A DNA stretch of 64,000 bases, from the NCBI RefSeq assembly GCF_027409185.1, contig NC_084460.1, positions 149,627,569 to 149,691,568 of the forward strand, read 5' to 3'. Positions 37,500 to 49,699 of this stretch are shown piece by piece (position 1 is the first letter of the stretch; the number at the start of each line of letters is the position of its first letter). Position numbers and translations under genes: made by a program. Source of the DNA: Cynocephalus volans (taxonomy: Eukaryota > Chordata > Mammalia > Dermoptera > Cynocephalidae). The notes below the pieces were generated by a model. The model was not told the origin of the DNA, made no database searches, and was given only the letters and a program-made list of their open reading frames with translations.

Positions 37500-37689
37500 T
37501 CTCTCCTCTTGTGTTTCAAGGTGTGTATTTCTGGAGTTGAGTTGACATAAAGGGGCACACGTAAAATTTTTCTTAGGAGAACAGTTTTAAGCTTTGAGCA
37601 TATGACCAATGTCTAAATAAATGTGTTTAATGAATAGAAAAACACTAGGAGTGTTTTTTCTAAAAATTATGTCTGTCGAAATTGAAATT

Positions 37690-37870
37690 TACTAATGATG
37701 TCAGAACATATTCATGTATTTAGCAGATATTTATTAAGTTTTCCTTATCAACCTGGCACTGGTAATACAAGAGAAGCCTGGCATATAATCTTACAGGGCT
37801 TTGAGTACATCGAGGAAACGGATACTTAAAAAGAGCACACACTCACACAGAAGACAGAGTTAAAACAGTG
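37690..37870 (-). repeat. Antisense L2 fragment
   Basis: TTTAGCAGATATTTATTAAG, then CCTGGCACTGGTAATACAAG and AATCTTACAGGGC, is the antisense L2 3' end. The t-SINE at 37888 was inserted at its right end. Confidence 0.5.
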
Positions 37871-37887
37871 ATGAAAACCAATAATAT

Positions 37888-38081
37888 AGGGCCGGCCCCG
37901 TGGGGCACTCGGGAGCGCAGCTGGCGCTTGGGAGTGCAGAGGCGCTCCCGCTGCAAGTTCAGATCCTATATAGGAATGGGCAGTGCGCTCAAAGGCTGAG
38001 CGCAGTGCAGGTGAAACCAAGCCAAGGGTTGCAATCCCCTTACCAGTCACAAAAAGACAAAACAAACAAACAAACAAACAA
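37888..38081 (+). mobile_element. Full dimeric tRNA-derived SINE (t-SINE)
   Basis: Two tRNA-like units. The first has GGGCCGGCCCCGTGG and GTTCAGATCCTATATAGG. The second runs from GGGCAGTGCGCTCAAAGG to a second B-box-like AAGGGTTGCAATCCCC and CCAGTCACAAAAAGAC, then an AAAC-rich tail. Perfect 14-bp target duplications AAAACCAATAATAT lie at 37874-37887 and 38082-38095. This is the most complete SINE of the family in the window. Confidence 0.93.
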
Positions 38082-38140
38082 AAAACCAATAATATGGTGC
38101 TCTGTAAGACAGTAATGGTGTTGAACTTTAAATTGTGTTG

Positions 38141-38219
38141 CCAGCCTTGCCAGTTAGCTCAGTTGGTTAGAATGCAGCCTTGTAACACCAGGGTCACAGG
38201 TTCAAATTGCAGTACTTGC

Positions 38220-38309
<90 letters not shown>

Positions 38310-38311
38310 CG
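38141..38311 (+). mobile_element. Monomeric tRNA-derived SINE with a (CA)n tail
   Basis: One tRNA-like unit: A-box-like TTAGCTCAGTTGGTTAGAA, CAGCCTTGTAACACC, B-box-like GGTTCAAATTGC, ending TTGCCAGC. An 86-bp pure CA run (38223-38308) takes the place of the tail. Target copies AAATTGTGTTG lie at 38130-38140 and 38312-38322, outside the CA run, so the run lies within the inserted DNA. Confidence 0.85.
38223..38308. repeat. (CA)n microsatellite
   Basis: 43 uninterrupted CA units forming the tail of the monomeric SINE. Confidence 0.98.
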
Positions 38312-38519
38312 AAATTGTGTTGATTGTGTTGCCAGAGAATGGCTCCATAAACACATGATGCATAAGCTGCTTCCTTAAGGAAGAAAAGCATGGAGGAGAA
38401 TCTAAGACAAAGGGACCAAGATGTACTACAGTCCTCTGAAATGCATTTGCTTTTGAAAGAAACTAAATGTCCACTGAGGCTAGAGTATTGTTTAAATGAA
38501 TGTGGCACAAGTTGAAAGG

Positions 38520-39300
38520 TTAAAATGACCTCCACCTTCTCATATGCTTGCCCTTCCATCTACAAAGCAGTTGTGCAGGGCCGAGCCGTGGCGCACTCGG
38601 GAGAGTGCGGCGCTGGGAGCGTGGCGACGCTCCCACCGCAGGTTCGGATCCTATATAGGAATGGCCGGTGCACTCACTGGCTGAGTGTCGGTCACGAAAA
38701 AGACAAAAAAAAAAAACAACAAAAAAAACAAAGCAGTTGTGCAAATCAAATCATCTTACTTCTCCGCTTCAAATACCTGAATGGATTTCTCATACATTTA
38801 AAAACTTAAATTCCAAGGTCTTCATCATGGTCTGTGTAGCCTCAAGTGCTCTGGCTTCTTTTGCCTCCTTAAACTCAGGACAGACTCTTCCTTTCCTAAA
38901 GCTCTTCAGTCATATTACCCTCTGCCATCTTTTAGATTTCTCCAAACTCTTTCTTTTCTCAAGGTATTTGCAGTTTCTTTATCTTATGTCAAGAATACTC
39001 TGTTTGGAGGATGGGAGTGGTCTTTATACAGATGGCTCATTGCCTTCTTTTAGGTCTCAGCTCAAACACCTCCTCAGAGGGTTCTTTCTCAACTACTCCT
39101 TTATTGTCTATCACAGCCATCTATTTATTTCCATCTTAAAATCTGTACTTGTCTATTGTTTATGGTCCAACTTCTATAATGTAGCTCCAGGATGGCAGGG
39201 ACTGTTTTTGTCTTCTTCATTGTTCTCCAGAGTCTACACAGTGCCTTGCACAAGGTAGATTGTCATACAATAAGGAATTGTTGGAAAAATGAATAAATGG
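38520..39300 (+). repeat. L2 LINE fragment, split by a SINE
   Basis: TAGGTCTCAGCTCAAACACC, CTCCTCAGAGGGTTC, GTAGCTCCAGGATGGCAGGG, ACTGTTTTTGTCTTCTTC, CACAGTGCCTTGCACAAGG and a GAATAAATGGATATTTGAATG end follow the L2 consensus. The t-SINE at 38578-38727 interrupts it. Confidence 0.75.
38578..38727 (+). mobile_element. Dimeric tRNA-derived SINE (t-SINE), deleted second unit
   Basis: GGGCCGAGCCGTGGCGCACT start, GGTTCGGATCCTATATAGG centre, shortened second unit ending GTGTCGGTCACGAAAAAGAC, and an A-rich tail. Perfect 16-bp target duplications ACAAAGCAGTTGTGCA lie at 38562-38577 and 38728-38743, which marks it as young. Confidence 0.95.
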
Positions 39301-39469
39301 ATATTTGAATGAAAGAAATGATAGTGAAGAAGCAGCAGATTTTTAAACCATAAAAAGACGTCTAAATTTTTTTCTGCATATAATGGGAATTCAAAATTGG
39401 TTATAAATGGGTAAGTGGAATTATATCATATGTTTTAATAAGAAAATTCTGAAGGCTGTGCAAAAATGA

Positions 39470-39830
39470 TGCTTGGAGTAGGGCAAGAGTAAAAGCAGGG
39501 GACAAGTTAGGAGGCTATTGCAGTGGTCTAGTTCATCAGGGGGAACAGTCATAGAAAAGACTGTTTTCAGAAGAAAAGGGGAGAGATGAATCACATTGAT
39601 CCAGTAAGCATCTGGATCAAAGTGTGGAGAACAAGAAAGGGTGCTAAGAATTGCAGCAACTCCTGGTTGGTCAAATGTGTAGGTGCTTGTGTGTTCAGCT
39701 AAATTCAAAAGGCAGTGGAAAGATCAGGGTAGCAGGAGAAAATAGAAAAATACATTTTCAGAATATTAAGTTTACGAGTTTGTGGGTCCATTATCTGAGT
39801 AGTTCAGCTGTGAAGAGTGTCAGAGAAAAG
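39470..39830 (-). repeat. Antisense L2 fragment
   Basis: GTTAGGAGGCTATTGCAGTGG followed by TCTAG is a hallmark of antisense L2 ORF2. Flanking blocks are decayed. Confidence 0.6.
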
Positions 39831-39879
39831 GGAAGTAGTTGCAGAAATGCAGGGCCAGCAGAGGTGACATCGACAACCA

Positions 39880-40060
39880 GTATTTCCTAAATTCCTCTGA
39901 TGAAGCAAATCATCTGGAGTTTTTATCAAATGCTTAAGTTCCATTCTCCTTTCCCAGAAATTATGAATCAGTAGCTTAGCTTGGGATACACCTGGAGAGT
40001 TGTATGTGCAATAAGTTCCCCAGGTGATTCTTATCAGAGAAATTCGAAAAACAGTGTAAT
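39880..40060 (+). repeat. MER5-like hAT DNA transposon
   Basis: GCAAATCATCTGGAGTTTTTA, then a GAAATTATGAATCAGTAGC block and CCCCAGGTGATTCTTATCAG follow MER5A-type elements. Confidence 0.6.
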
Positions 40061-40064
40061 AGAA

Positions 40065-41220
40065 CATTGTCATTCTATGACAATGATCTGCAGACAGAAA
40101 GAGACTGGATCTACAGGAGAAGAGAATGTCAGAGAGAGAGACAGGTAGACAGTGAAACAGAGAAGTAGATGGATGCTTCTTTTATAATTAGAGGAAAGAA
40201 ATACAAGATAGGTAGGCACAGGTGCAAGTAAGTTTTTCTTTTGCTCTTGGAAGTTCCCATCTAATGGTTTTGTATTTTCTTCATTAAGTATGTGGCAAGG
40301 GCGTCACTGGAAAATTCAAGGGGAAAATGAGTTTAATCACTGATGAAAAAGGATGACATAATCATCGTCAAAAGCAGGAATGCAATTTTTCTACAGAAAA
40401 ATTCCTTGACACTGCATGGCAATAGGAGGTGGACGATAATAAATTTGTAACAACAAAATCTGCCAGTTGTGTGTTTTAATGGCGATAAGTAAAAATATAA
40501 ATCTAATGATCTAAATTTATACATTAACTTAATTAATATGAACTGTACTTCATAGAAAAATATTCATATTGTCTCTAAAACTGTATGTTTTGTAACAAAA
40601 TACATAGAATTTGTCCAGGCATTAAAGAACATATATCAGGAAAAAAGTATTCAATATATTTCAATAAGATAAAAATGTGAGTAAGGAAGTATATTAAAAT
40701 TTAGATGCTAGGACATATCCTGACATGTTATAATCTGATATTAAGACTATCTTCCTTCATCTAATTGGTGTTAAATATCCCTAGATCATATTGTAGGAGT
40801 TAGCTTTACACTGATAATACCATCCTGTGGAAATGGTTGGAATGCCTTTTTTGTGATACAGAAAGAGTTGAAAAGATGTTTTCTATGCCATGATTACTGT
40901 TGTGTAAAGATCAAAAGAAATGGCTTCAGAGTGCAAAATGAGGACCTTATGGCCTAGGGAAGGACAGGTTTGTTATCCTGTCAGTTGTTAAACTGTCAGG
41001 TGGATTTCCAACAGAGTCTGTATAGTCTCTCTATAAAGTTTAGAAAAGAGATTTAATCTTATGGGATAAGCTATGGGTGATTCAATCTTAGTGATCTCTA
41101 AATGTTATTTCCAATGAATAATCTATGATCCTTATATACTGGTATTAAGGCTTTGTTTCAGATTCTCCTTATTCATCTTATTCAAATATAATGTAAAAAC
41201 TGGATAAAGTGTGCTCAATA
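40065..41220. other. Unique intron 15 sequence
   Basis: AT-rich sequence with a short GA/AG-rich patch at about 40125-40165. No gene or clear repeat is seen. Confidence 0.4.
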
Positions 41221-41221
41221 T

Positions 41222-42010
41222 AATCAACTAAAATGGATTAAAGACTTAAGACCTACAACTGTGAAACTCTTAGAATGAAACACAGGGGGAAAGCTCTATC
41301 ACATTGGTCTTGGCAATAATTTTGTGGACATGACACCAAAAGCTCAGGTAACAAAAGCAAAAATAATCAAATGGGACTATGTCAAACTAAAAAGTTTCCG
41401 CAAAGGAAACAATAAACAAGATGAAAATGCAATTCACAAAATGGGAGAAAACACAAATTATATATTTGGAAAGGGGTTAATATTCAAAATATAAAAGGAA
41501 CAAAATATATAAGGAATTATAAAATATTCAATTCAATAGCAGAAAACAAATAACCTGATTAAAAAATGGGCTAAGGATGTGAATGGACATTTTTCTATGG
41601 AAGACGTACAAGTGGCGAACAGTACATGAAAAGGTGCTCAGCGTCACTAAACACTAGAGAAATGCAAATCCAAACCCCAATCAGATATTGCCCCACACCT
41701 GTTGGTGTGACTGTTACTAAAAAGCCAAAAGATAACAAGTGTTAGTAAGGATGTGGAGAAAAGGGAACATTTTTGGTTGGAATGTAAATTGGTACTGCCA
41801 TATGGAAAACAGTTTGAAAGTTCCTCAAAAAACTAAAAATAAAACCATCATATGATCCAACAATATCACTTCTGGGTATATACTCAAAGGAAATAAAATT
41901 AGTGTCTTCACAAGATATCTACACTTCCATGTTCATTGCAGCACTATTCACAATAACTAAGATATGAAAATAACATAGGTATTTATGAATGGATCAATCA
42001 ATAAAAAAAA
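41222..42010 (+). mobile_element. L1 fragment (ORF2 3' part), truncated both ends
   Basis: ACTAAAATGGATTAAAGAC, CAAATGGGACTATGTCAAAC, TAACCTGATTAAAAAATGGGC, GATCCAACAATATCACTTCTG and GCAGCACTATTCACAATAAC are L1 ORF2 C-terminal landmarks in order. The match stops at about 42010, before the L1 3' UTR. It is decayed. Confidence 0.8.
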
Positions 42011-42014
42011 GTTT

Positions 42015-43400
42015 CAATTTTTGTTACTTGTGGATGTGAGGAGCATTAATTTTGATTCTCTAAACTATTGCCTTGAATATTATTGATCTTCTAAAAAAAT
42101 CTGATACTAAAGCATAATTAATTGAAGTTTTTATGTATCTATACATTCACTCACACACTGCTTGATCTTTAAACAGACAACTGGAGGAGAAAACCAAGGA
42201 ATTTCCCATGCATTAAATGCCAGCTTTAGTAGCAATGCTTTGTAGCAATGGAAACAGCAGGGCAGGATAGCATTAATGGAAACTATAAATAACACAATAG
42301 AGAACAGATGTCAGGAAGTGTAGAATCGCCTACAAGTCATAATTACTGAGAAAACTCCACCGCACCTATGAAGACATTATTGAACTCACTAGTCTCCAAG
42401 CCATCGAGTGAGTGGTCACACTGCTACAAGTCCCAAAAAAGTCTGAAGTGCTTCTTTCTCTAGTTGTCAGGAAAAACATTTTTATAAGTACAAAATATAT
42501 ATACTAGCTCATTTGATAAATCAGAAAGAAAAATTAAAAGCCTAGAGTGCAAGCATCATCATATAAAAGAACTGTTTTACTCTTGTGTACACAATGAGAA
42601 TCTAAATTATTAAACAAGATAGATAGCTTCACCTTTAATTTCTCTGAGATGCACCAAATACATGAATACTTTTCTTCTCATATGGCCCCTGACAAAATTC
42701 ATTTCTCCTTCTCCATTTCTCCCATTGCACTTTGTAGGTGCACTGTAATTTACATGCTTGAAACCCACTGAGAGAACTCAGTTATTCCTAACTGAGAGGC
42801 AAAATTTCATAGATGTTGTGCATCCTGGATTGCATTGTACCTATGATGTACTGACATTATGGTACTGTCCAGGGGCACCTGATTTTACTCTTAGTTTTCT
42901 CTCTTCCATGGCATCTATGGTTAAGCAAATATTTGTTTAACTAAGTGGAGGAAAGTTGCATCCTGCTAACAAGTGTGACAGTTTGGATCTTTTTTTTTTT
43001 TTTTTGCTTTACTTTAAATGAAGTATGAATCAGGACTTCACCGGAATTCTCCACCATTCCAGGAGTTTTGTTTTTGTTTTTGTTTGTTTGCTTGTATGTT
43101 TTTTAAATAATGAAGACTGGAAAAAAAGGTATGTGTCCAGGTTTCCTATTTCTCAAAGACTTAAACAAGACTGAATGTAGAGTCATTTCTAGTCAAGATG
43201 GAAGTTAAAAATATCTTAAATTTCACGATTACTATTAGCATGAGAATTTCTCCTAAGGATAAGAAAAAGAAAAATATATCTCTCTCATCTTGAGGAATAC
43301 AAGTTTCACAGAACACAGTTGGGGCAGTGGAAAAAAAATTAACACCTTGGAGAGAGCAAACACATCAATTTCAGAGTAAGTGCAGGATCAAATTTGAATG
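42015..43400. other. Intron 15 sequence next to exon 15
   Basis: No gene apart from the exon. A T-run lies at 42991-43005 and a TTTTTG repeat patch near 43068-43088. Confidence 0.4.
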
Positions 43401-43406
43401 TGTCAC

Positions 43407-43600
43407 CTTGCTGCCGCACTGGTGATGATCTTCAGGCTGCCAGGATTTCGGATAAGCTTGTCCAGAATGCTGACAATCTGCTCAAACTTGGGTCTGTTGT
43501 TTCTGTCTTTCTGCCAGCAGTCCAGCATCAGCTGATACAAGGCAGCTGGGCAGTCCATGGGAGGTGGCAGGCGATAGCCCTCGTCCACAGCTTTAATTAC
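43407..43600 (-). CDS. EPHA3: EPHA3 exon 15 (end of kinase domain)
   Basis: This 194-bp exon encodes [20 protein letters not shown] through LKIITSAAA plus two bases of an Arg codon, human residues 833-896 and part of 897. It contains the [17 protein letters not shown] helix that closes tyrosine-kinase C-lobes, followed by the linker to the SAM domain. The acceptor reads TCTCACACAG. The donor is GTGACA after AG, a less common but valid GT donor. The exon ends in phase 2, and the G that completes AGG opens exon 16. Length and phase match the human exon as I know it. Intron 14, between this exon and exon 14, is short (1,501 bases). Confidence 0.97.
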
Positions 43601-44059
43601 CTGTGTGAGAAGAAAAGTGTCCGGGACCTTCAGAGGTGCGACTCATTTTACTTCTTCATGGGCAGGACATGCTCAAATAAATATTTTCCAGTTAAGGAGA
43701 AACGTTCTCATTTTAAATTAATTGCCTAAAAGGATAACAGCTGATCAAATAAACAAAAAATTATTTAAGCCTGAAACTGAAAGAAAATGAGAGTGAACAC
43801 AGGAAAGAGTTTTGAGATTTCAATAAAAAGAAATGGTCAGTGAAATAGGAAATTTGGTGTTATAAAGAATTATTATTTGGTCATACAGACCTCTATAAAA
43901 AGTATATAAGAATGAATGCAGAGAAAACTAATATGCAGAGTTTAGTTATACCATAGTTTAAATGGTCTCTTCCAAATAATAGTAACTTCCTTCAGCAAAA
44001 TCCCATGTGCTGTACAACTTAATAATTATTCGTTGATTAGCATTCTTAAGTCAGGTAAA

Positions 44060-44258
44060 GCAGGGATTTTCAAACTTTAATGTGCATCAGAAGCATCTGG
44101 AGGACTTAATACACAGAGCACTGCATCCTCACCTCTGTAGTTTCTGATTTCATAGATTTGGGGTAGAGCCTGAGAAGTTGCATTTCTAACAAATTCCCAG
44201 GCCATACTAAAGCTGCTGGTCCAGAGACCACACTTTATGATCCTCTGATACAGACAGA
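44060..44258 (+). repeat. MER5A-like hAT DNA transposon in intron 14
   Basis: AGGGATTTTCAAACTTTAATG, GCATCAGAAGCATCTGGAGG, GAGAAGTTGCATTTCTAAC, AAATTCCCAGGCCATAC, and GGTCCAGAGACCACACTTTA match MER5A from end to end. It takes up much of the 1.5-kb intron between exons 14 and 15. Confidence 0.8.
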
Positions 44259-45083
44259 ATTCAGAAAGTAGAGATGTGGAAAAGTGAATCTGATTTTTCC
44301 AGTATTACTCCAAAAAAAAAAAAAAAAAAGTACAGAAAGATTTATATATCAAAATACATTAAAAGCAATTTTATAAGTGGTGAGTCGGAAATGACTAAAA
44401 GCATCTCAGCTTGCTTCTTATGTATTCTTGGGATCATGCTAAGCTTTTTTGGCTAAGCATAAAGAAAAATCTCTGAGTGCTGATCCCATATGCCAATGGC
44501 ATCCTTTTACTAAGCATTAGCAAAATATAACCTATAAAAACAAAATTCCCTTTGAAAAATCATATCACAGTTATAATAGAAAGTTAAAGATTATTTTCTC
44601 CATCCAGAGACTTCAGTTTTTATAATTAAATTCATGTGCAAGTGAAATACATAACTAGAAAAAACATGATAGAGATTGGTTGTTTTTATCTGACTTTGGG
44701 AAATACTATATTTAAGTAAATAAAATGTTGGCATTCATACATTAATTAAATCAAGAAAGGATGGCAGACATATGTATCTTGCAAATTTTATATAGAAAGA
44801 GTTTTGTAGCAAAAATTCTTCAGATACTCACTGATAATTTTATTGGTCACTTTTTTCATTACGGTTTTTTTACAAATGTTTTATTTTGTCTTATTTCGAA
44901 ACCTCTGCTTGAGGGAAACGTGTAAAGCTGTAAGAACAATTCAATTAATGTCCTTGCAAGGTTTGGAGACAGTTCCATTTCTTCCAAGTATTCTATTTCA
45001 ATGTCACAAACTAGGAGCCACCTGGTTTCATTATGCTCCACTTCCTTGCACAGCTTGATCTTTTAATCTGAACCCGTAACTCA

Positions 45084-45398
<315 letters not shown>

Positions 45399-45427
45399 TT
45401 AATGCATTAGGAGTAGTGAACCACCTA

Positions 45428-45760
45428 CAAAAAATTTCTTAGTAGGGAGAATTTTCAAAAACCTCTTTCCTTGTTATTTTGAAATATGCAATATATGATT
45501 GTTAACCGTAGTCACCCCACTGTGAATTGGGACACGAGGACTTATTCTTTCAATCTAACTGTACCTTTTCACTGTGTGACCAACCTCTCCCCACTCTCCC
45601 CTGCCCACAACCCCTCCCAGACCCTGGCAACCACAAGTCTACTCTTGATGAGTATTCCAGTTATCCTGATTTGACTATTATGCATGTGTACATGTATTGA
45701 AACATCCCACTGTACCCATAAATATGTACAATTATTAGGTATCAATTAAAATTTTTAAAA
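45428..45760 (+). mobile_element. L1 3'-end insertion with 5' inversion
   Basis: From 45428 to about 45653 the plus strand shows antisense L1 3' UTR (TTGTTAACCGTAGTCACCCC, TTCAATCTAACTGTACC, TGACCAACCTCTCCCC). From about 45654 it shows sense L1 3' end (ATCCTGATTTGACTATTATG, CCATAAATATGTACAATTATT). The opposite halves fit one inverted insertion. Target duplications are not clear (weak AAAATTTC on both sides). Confidence 0.6.
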
Positions 45761-46269
45761 TTTCAATCAATTTGGAAGAATTTTGAAGTCATTAAAAAAG
45801 GACACATTAAGTAATCACCTGAAACAAACAACCTGAAGTAGATGTGATATACCATGTATTAGAATTGAAAAAGGTATCACAAATCAACCTTTATTGATTT
45901 AACATAAATTTACATAAATTTACAAGCAATCTTAGTTCAGAATGTGAATAAGTTAATATTTGCAAAAAACTTAGACACACTGGCACATGAATACTTCTAG
46001 GTTTTTATTAACTAAATTCAAAATAAAATTATACCTTACTTTAAAAAGATTATTTTTGATATATTAGTCAATCATCTTAATTAATTTACTGAGCATCTCA
46101 CTCCATCCTTAAGTCATTGAAGTACCTTTCCACATAGTAGGTAAGCACCACATGAACTTGACAGATATAACCATTACACTCCCAGAAATTATAGTCTAGA
46201 AGAGAATATTGCTTGAATGAGTTATGGGAGATTTACAAAGATAATTTCCATGGAATTTTCTCTCAGTTC

Positions 46270-46365
46270 AATAGATACATTTAGTAAAGATGTGCTGAGT
46301 GTCAACCATAGTGGGAAGTATTATGCTAGTCATTCTGGGTGAGACAAATATAAATAACATACTGT
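46270..46365 (-). repeat. Antisense L2 3'-end scrap
   Basis: TGTGCTGAGTGTCAACCATAG followed by GGGTGAGACAAATATAAAT resembles the antisense L2 3' end. Confidence 0.35.
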
Positions 46366-46449
46366 TCTTTCTGTTTGTAGAATGTCAGGTAAATAGAAGT
46401 AATTAGTTGCTGTGAATAACTAAATATAGAAATAAATAACTAGTGCATT

Positions 46450-46600
46450 GCTTTTCAAACTTTACAGTGCATATGAATCTTCCGGGGCTCACTCCTGTTA
46501 AGACAAAAACTGATCCAAGAGGTCCAGTGTGGAGCCAGTGTCGGCATTCCCAGCAAGCTCCAGGTGAGACTGACCTTGCTGTCCCATGAACCACATACCA
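46450..46600 (+). repeat. MER5-like hAT fragment
   Basis: GCTTTTCAAACTTTACAGTG and GCATATGAATCTTCCGGGG follow the MER5 start. The rest is diverged. Confidence 0.5.
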
Positions 46601-46849
46601 TGAGTAGCAGGGACGTAGTGGAAGCCGCTGTGAATGCAGAGCAAGGAGACGAGACTCTCACTAGAGAGACTGAGAGGACACGTATGACTTGAGCCTTGAA
46701 GATGAGTACAATTTTTGATACAAGAAAAAAACAGATGGATGTCCCAAAGAATTCACATTATTAAAATCTTAAGCCATATACATCAAAATGTGTTCCTCTG
46801 GTACTGTACCTTATACTGACAGCACATCACTGGATTTGAAGTGATGCTC

Positions 46850-47060
46850 AAGAGCAGCAATATAGTGCTTTAGAGAAATGGACCAGTGACTTAGGAGGCA
46901 AGTTATGAAACTTGATGATGCCTGAGTTTCTGCATCTGTTAGTTGCAAGAGTAGTAGAAGTGCTTCATAGCATTGTTGTAGGGCTAAATAACAACTTTCA
47001 GTAAAACCTTTAGCTTAGTTTCCAGCACATAATAAGGACTCAAGAAATATTAACTTAACA
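46850..47060 (+). repeat. MIR SINE, diverged
   Basis: GCCTGAGTTTCTGCATCTG, CATTGTTGTAGGGCTAAATA, then CCAGCACATAATAAGGACTC is the MIR 3' half in order. Confidence 0.55.
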
Positions 47061-47319
47061 CTCCCATTTTCTGAAGGAAATGGCATAAATCAATGCACAG
47101 AGGAGAAAAATGTATGTTTTGGAAGAAGTTTCCGGTGTAATTATAATACAGAGTATGTGGATAAATACAATTAGAGGAAGCTAAAATGTCAAACTGGCAT
47201 TTAATTATAGATATGCTGAGGAAATTTTGTCCTGGCTGAGAAGAGTGGTAGATTGGAACTAACTCAGTGGAATGGAGCACTTCTCTTTGGTGTTTTTATA
47301 CAAATGAGCTGTTCAGAAA

Positions 47320-47680
47320 GAATACCACCATAGGTCATTGAAGGAGGTAGGCCTTACACTGAGTCACGAAGAATTCATGTAACTGTGTAGGAATAAAAAT
47401 GTACCATCAGCAGGAAGAATAATTATGCAAAGACGCACAGAGGAGGGAACTGAGTACAGCCTTTGTGAGAAGGTATCAGCTAAAGAATCTTTGACAATGT
47501 ATATTGGTGAAGTAAATAAAACAAATCAAGTTGGAGGGACGGAGCCAGACTAAAGAGAGCCTTGGAAGTGAGGAGAGACACTATAGCACACAGCATGCAG
47601 TGGAGGAAGGATAGTCTAGAACTGGAAAAACAGAATAAAAGACTTTCACGGTCCTGTAGATGAGAGGGCAAAAGGTCTTA
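47320..47680 (-). repeat. Antisense L2 fragment
   Basis: GAAGGAGGTAGGCCTTACAC, ATGCAAAGACGCACAGAGG, AGAGAGCCTTGGAAGTGAG and related blocks follow antisense L2. Confidence 0.5.
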
Positions 47681-47689
47681 AAAGTTCCC

Positions 47690-49610
47690 TCATTCTCATC
47701 TCACTCATTCATTCACTCTCTTCTTTCTACGTTGCATATTTTTCAACAACATTTTAAAGAGTTCTTTTTCACTTTTTTACATTTGGAGAATTTCTGCTTC
47801 CAAGTCTAATATTGCTCTTTTCTCTGCCAGTAAGTTCAATCTTAAAAATAAAAATAATGAAAAATGTAAAACCCCCAAATTAACTTATCGGTAACTTCCT
47901 GACCAAGTTTCAATTCAAGATTTTCAGTATTACCCCTTGATTTTGACAAAAACACGCTTATAGCTGTGGCATTTAGTAAAATCTGCTCAGGATGCCAAAT
48001 GGAATCATTGAACAATCATTGAACATAGTTTCTCTTCCTTAAAAACCTCAGAAAATTAACAAAAGTCAGACAAAGCTGTATTTATGAGACAAAGGAAATA
48101 AAATGTTTTAAAATCTCAGTTAAATGTCTTATCTCTGCTACAGATACTTTCCCATTTTCCTAATAGCCCTTGCCACTTTCTGTTTCCTAGAAACAAATTG
48201 CTGAATGCATAGAAATGGCACTAAAAGAAAAAAGAAAGAAAGAAAAAGAAGTCACTTCCATGCTAAAAACTTTGCATCTATTTAGAAAATGTAAGGCACA
48301 GATACCTATCACCCTGCTAAAGTCCCTAGTTAAAATAAAAATACAGTCATTAGAAAAACAGTAGTTTGATGACAGCCATGACATAGAACATAGAAGACTA
48401 TTTAGTTTTACTTCAAACAGGATTAAAATAGGACATACTAAAGTTCTTTCCTCTTAAGTGCTTCATCATTATTTTCCAGAAAGGTGAATATTGAGTACAT
48501 TTTGATAAAACTTCTTAAAATAGTGAAACACCGAAAGGTGATCTCTTTTAGGAAGGATGCAGCCACGCCTGTATTTAAGTTTGAAAGGAGAATATTTTCC
48601 TGTGCTGTTCTGGATATAGACGTGCTATTGGAGGGATCTCTGCTGTGGTGATGTGCCCATCTCTTCAACAGGAGCTTCACTCTCCAGAATCCCTTAACTT
48701 GACTAGGACATTTATACTGTGTTCTTTACTGAGCATGTGGTTACGCATTTAAGCAGATTATTTCCAGAGTGATTTTCTAACCACGTGCTGCCTATTTGCT
48801 TTCACCTGTGTAAATCTTTTCTTTTTTTTTCTTTTTTCCAGTTTGGTAACATTTATTTATTTTATTTTTTCATGTTTTATTTTTTTTGTGCATGATATAG
48901 CTTCAATTTTTAAATTATTATTAGCATATTCATTAATACAAAAATTTTTCTTATTAAAATGTTGTTTAAAACTCACACAAAGGGATGTATGTTTGGAAAA
49001 AATGTATGGAACATTATTTTAATAAGAACACTTAAATTTCAAATTCTGCTCTTTTTCCGATGTGTTGTAATTGTTGCAGCATGCCACACACACGCACACA
49101 TGAACACATGCACACATGCACATTATTGTTAGAATAGCAAACTCAAAATTTTCATTATGATGATTTCTGAAACTTACTTGCTGATCAGGTGAACGTCACA
49201 CTATCTTTAACTTTGGTTACACTAATTCTTAACAAAGTATTATGGTTTAAGAGCCACAGTTAAGGCTCAATGTGTTTGCACAGTAGTCATCTGTGAAATG
49301 ACAAAGATCTCTCAACACAAAATTTGCTAGCTTTGCAAGTGTAGGACATGGCTTTTTACTTGTTTGTCAATCAAGTTTTTAATCTGAGGTTTCCTCTGAC
49401 TTTTTACTGTATCAAGGCTTGAATTGTTGCCCTTATGGAAAAGCATGGAGGAGTTGGGTAATTTAACTTTTTAAAATTTTATTGTGAACATGTTATTATG
49501 AACACACCAAGAGCAAGTAAGTGAACTCAATTAGTTCATCAATAAAAGCAGTTTGCCAAGTTTTAAATGTTTATTTAATTATCCAGATACTTTCATTGAT
49601 CGACTTTTTA
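47690..49610. other. Unique intron 13 sequence
   Basis: No gene seen. A T-rich patch lies at about 48818-48890 and an irregular CACA/TGCACA tract at 49085-49122. Confidence 0.4.
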
Positions 49611-49616
49611 GTGTAA

Positions 49617-49697
49617 GAGGGGTCGTCAAAATGTTCGTGGAAAGATTTGTATTATTTTTTAATTCTATTTTTCCACAAATTTTTTGATATATGCTTG
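49617..49697 (+). mobile_element. Short palindromic MITE-like element, copy 2
   Basis: It shares AAGATTTGTATTAT, TTCTATTTTTCC and AAATTTTTTGA with the copy at 14641-14730. The left end GGTCGTCAAAATGTTCGTGG is the imperfect complement of the right end. Confidence 0.6.
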
Positions 49698-49699
49698 TA

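Larger units (their letters stand above)
28484..43406 (-). other. EPHA3: EPHA3 intron 15
   Basis: A 14,923-base intron between the GTGACA donor of exon 15 and the TTTTCAG acceptor of exon 16. It holds MIRs (29.3-29.9 kb), L2s (35.7-36.5 and 38.5-39.8 kb), a nested LTR/L1 (37.0-37.5 kb), three t-SINEs (37.9-38.7 kb), a MER5-like element (39.9 kb) and an L1 (41.2-42.0 kb). The stretches 28.5-29.3, 29.9-35.4 and 42.0-43.4 kb show no gene and little recognisable repeat. Confidence 0.9.

Noticed and set aside
37888..38222. tRNA gene candidates from A- and B-box-like motifs
   Set aside because: These are SINE copies with target duplications and tails. The units do not close into a proper cloverleaf by eye.
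38194..38559. Open frames of 121 and 131 codons around the CA tract
   Set aside because: They are Cys-Val or Thr-His repeats from translating (CA)n, joined to SINE sequence.
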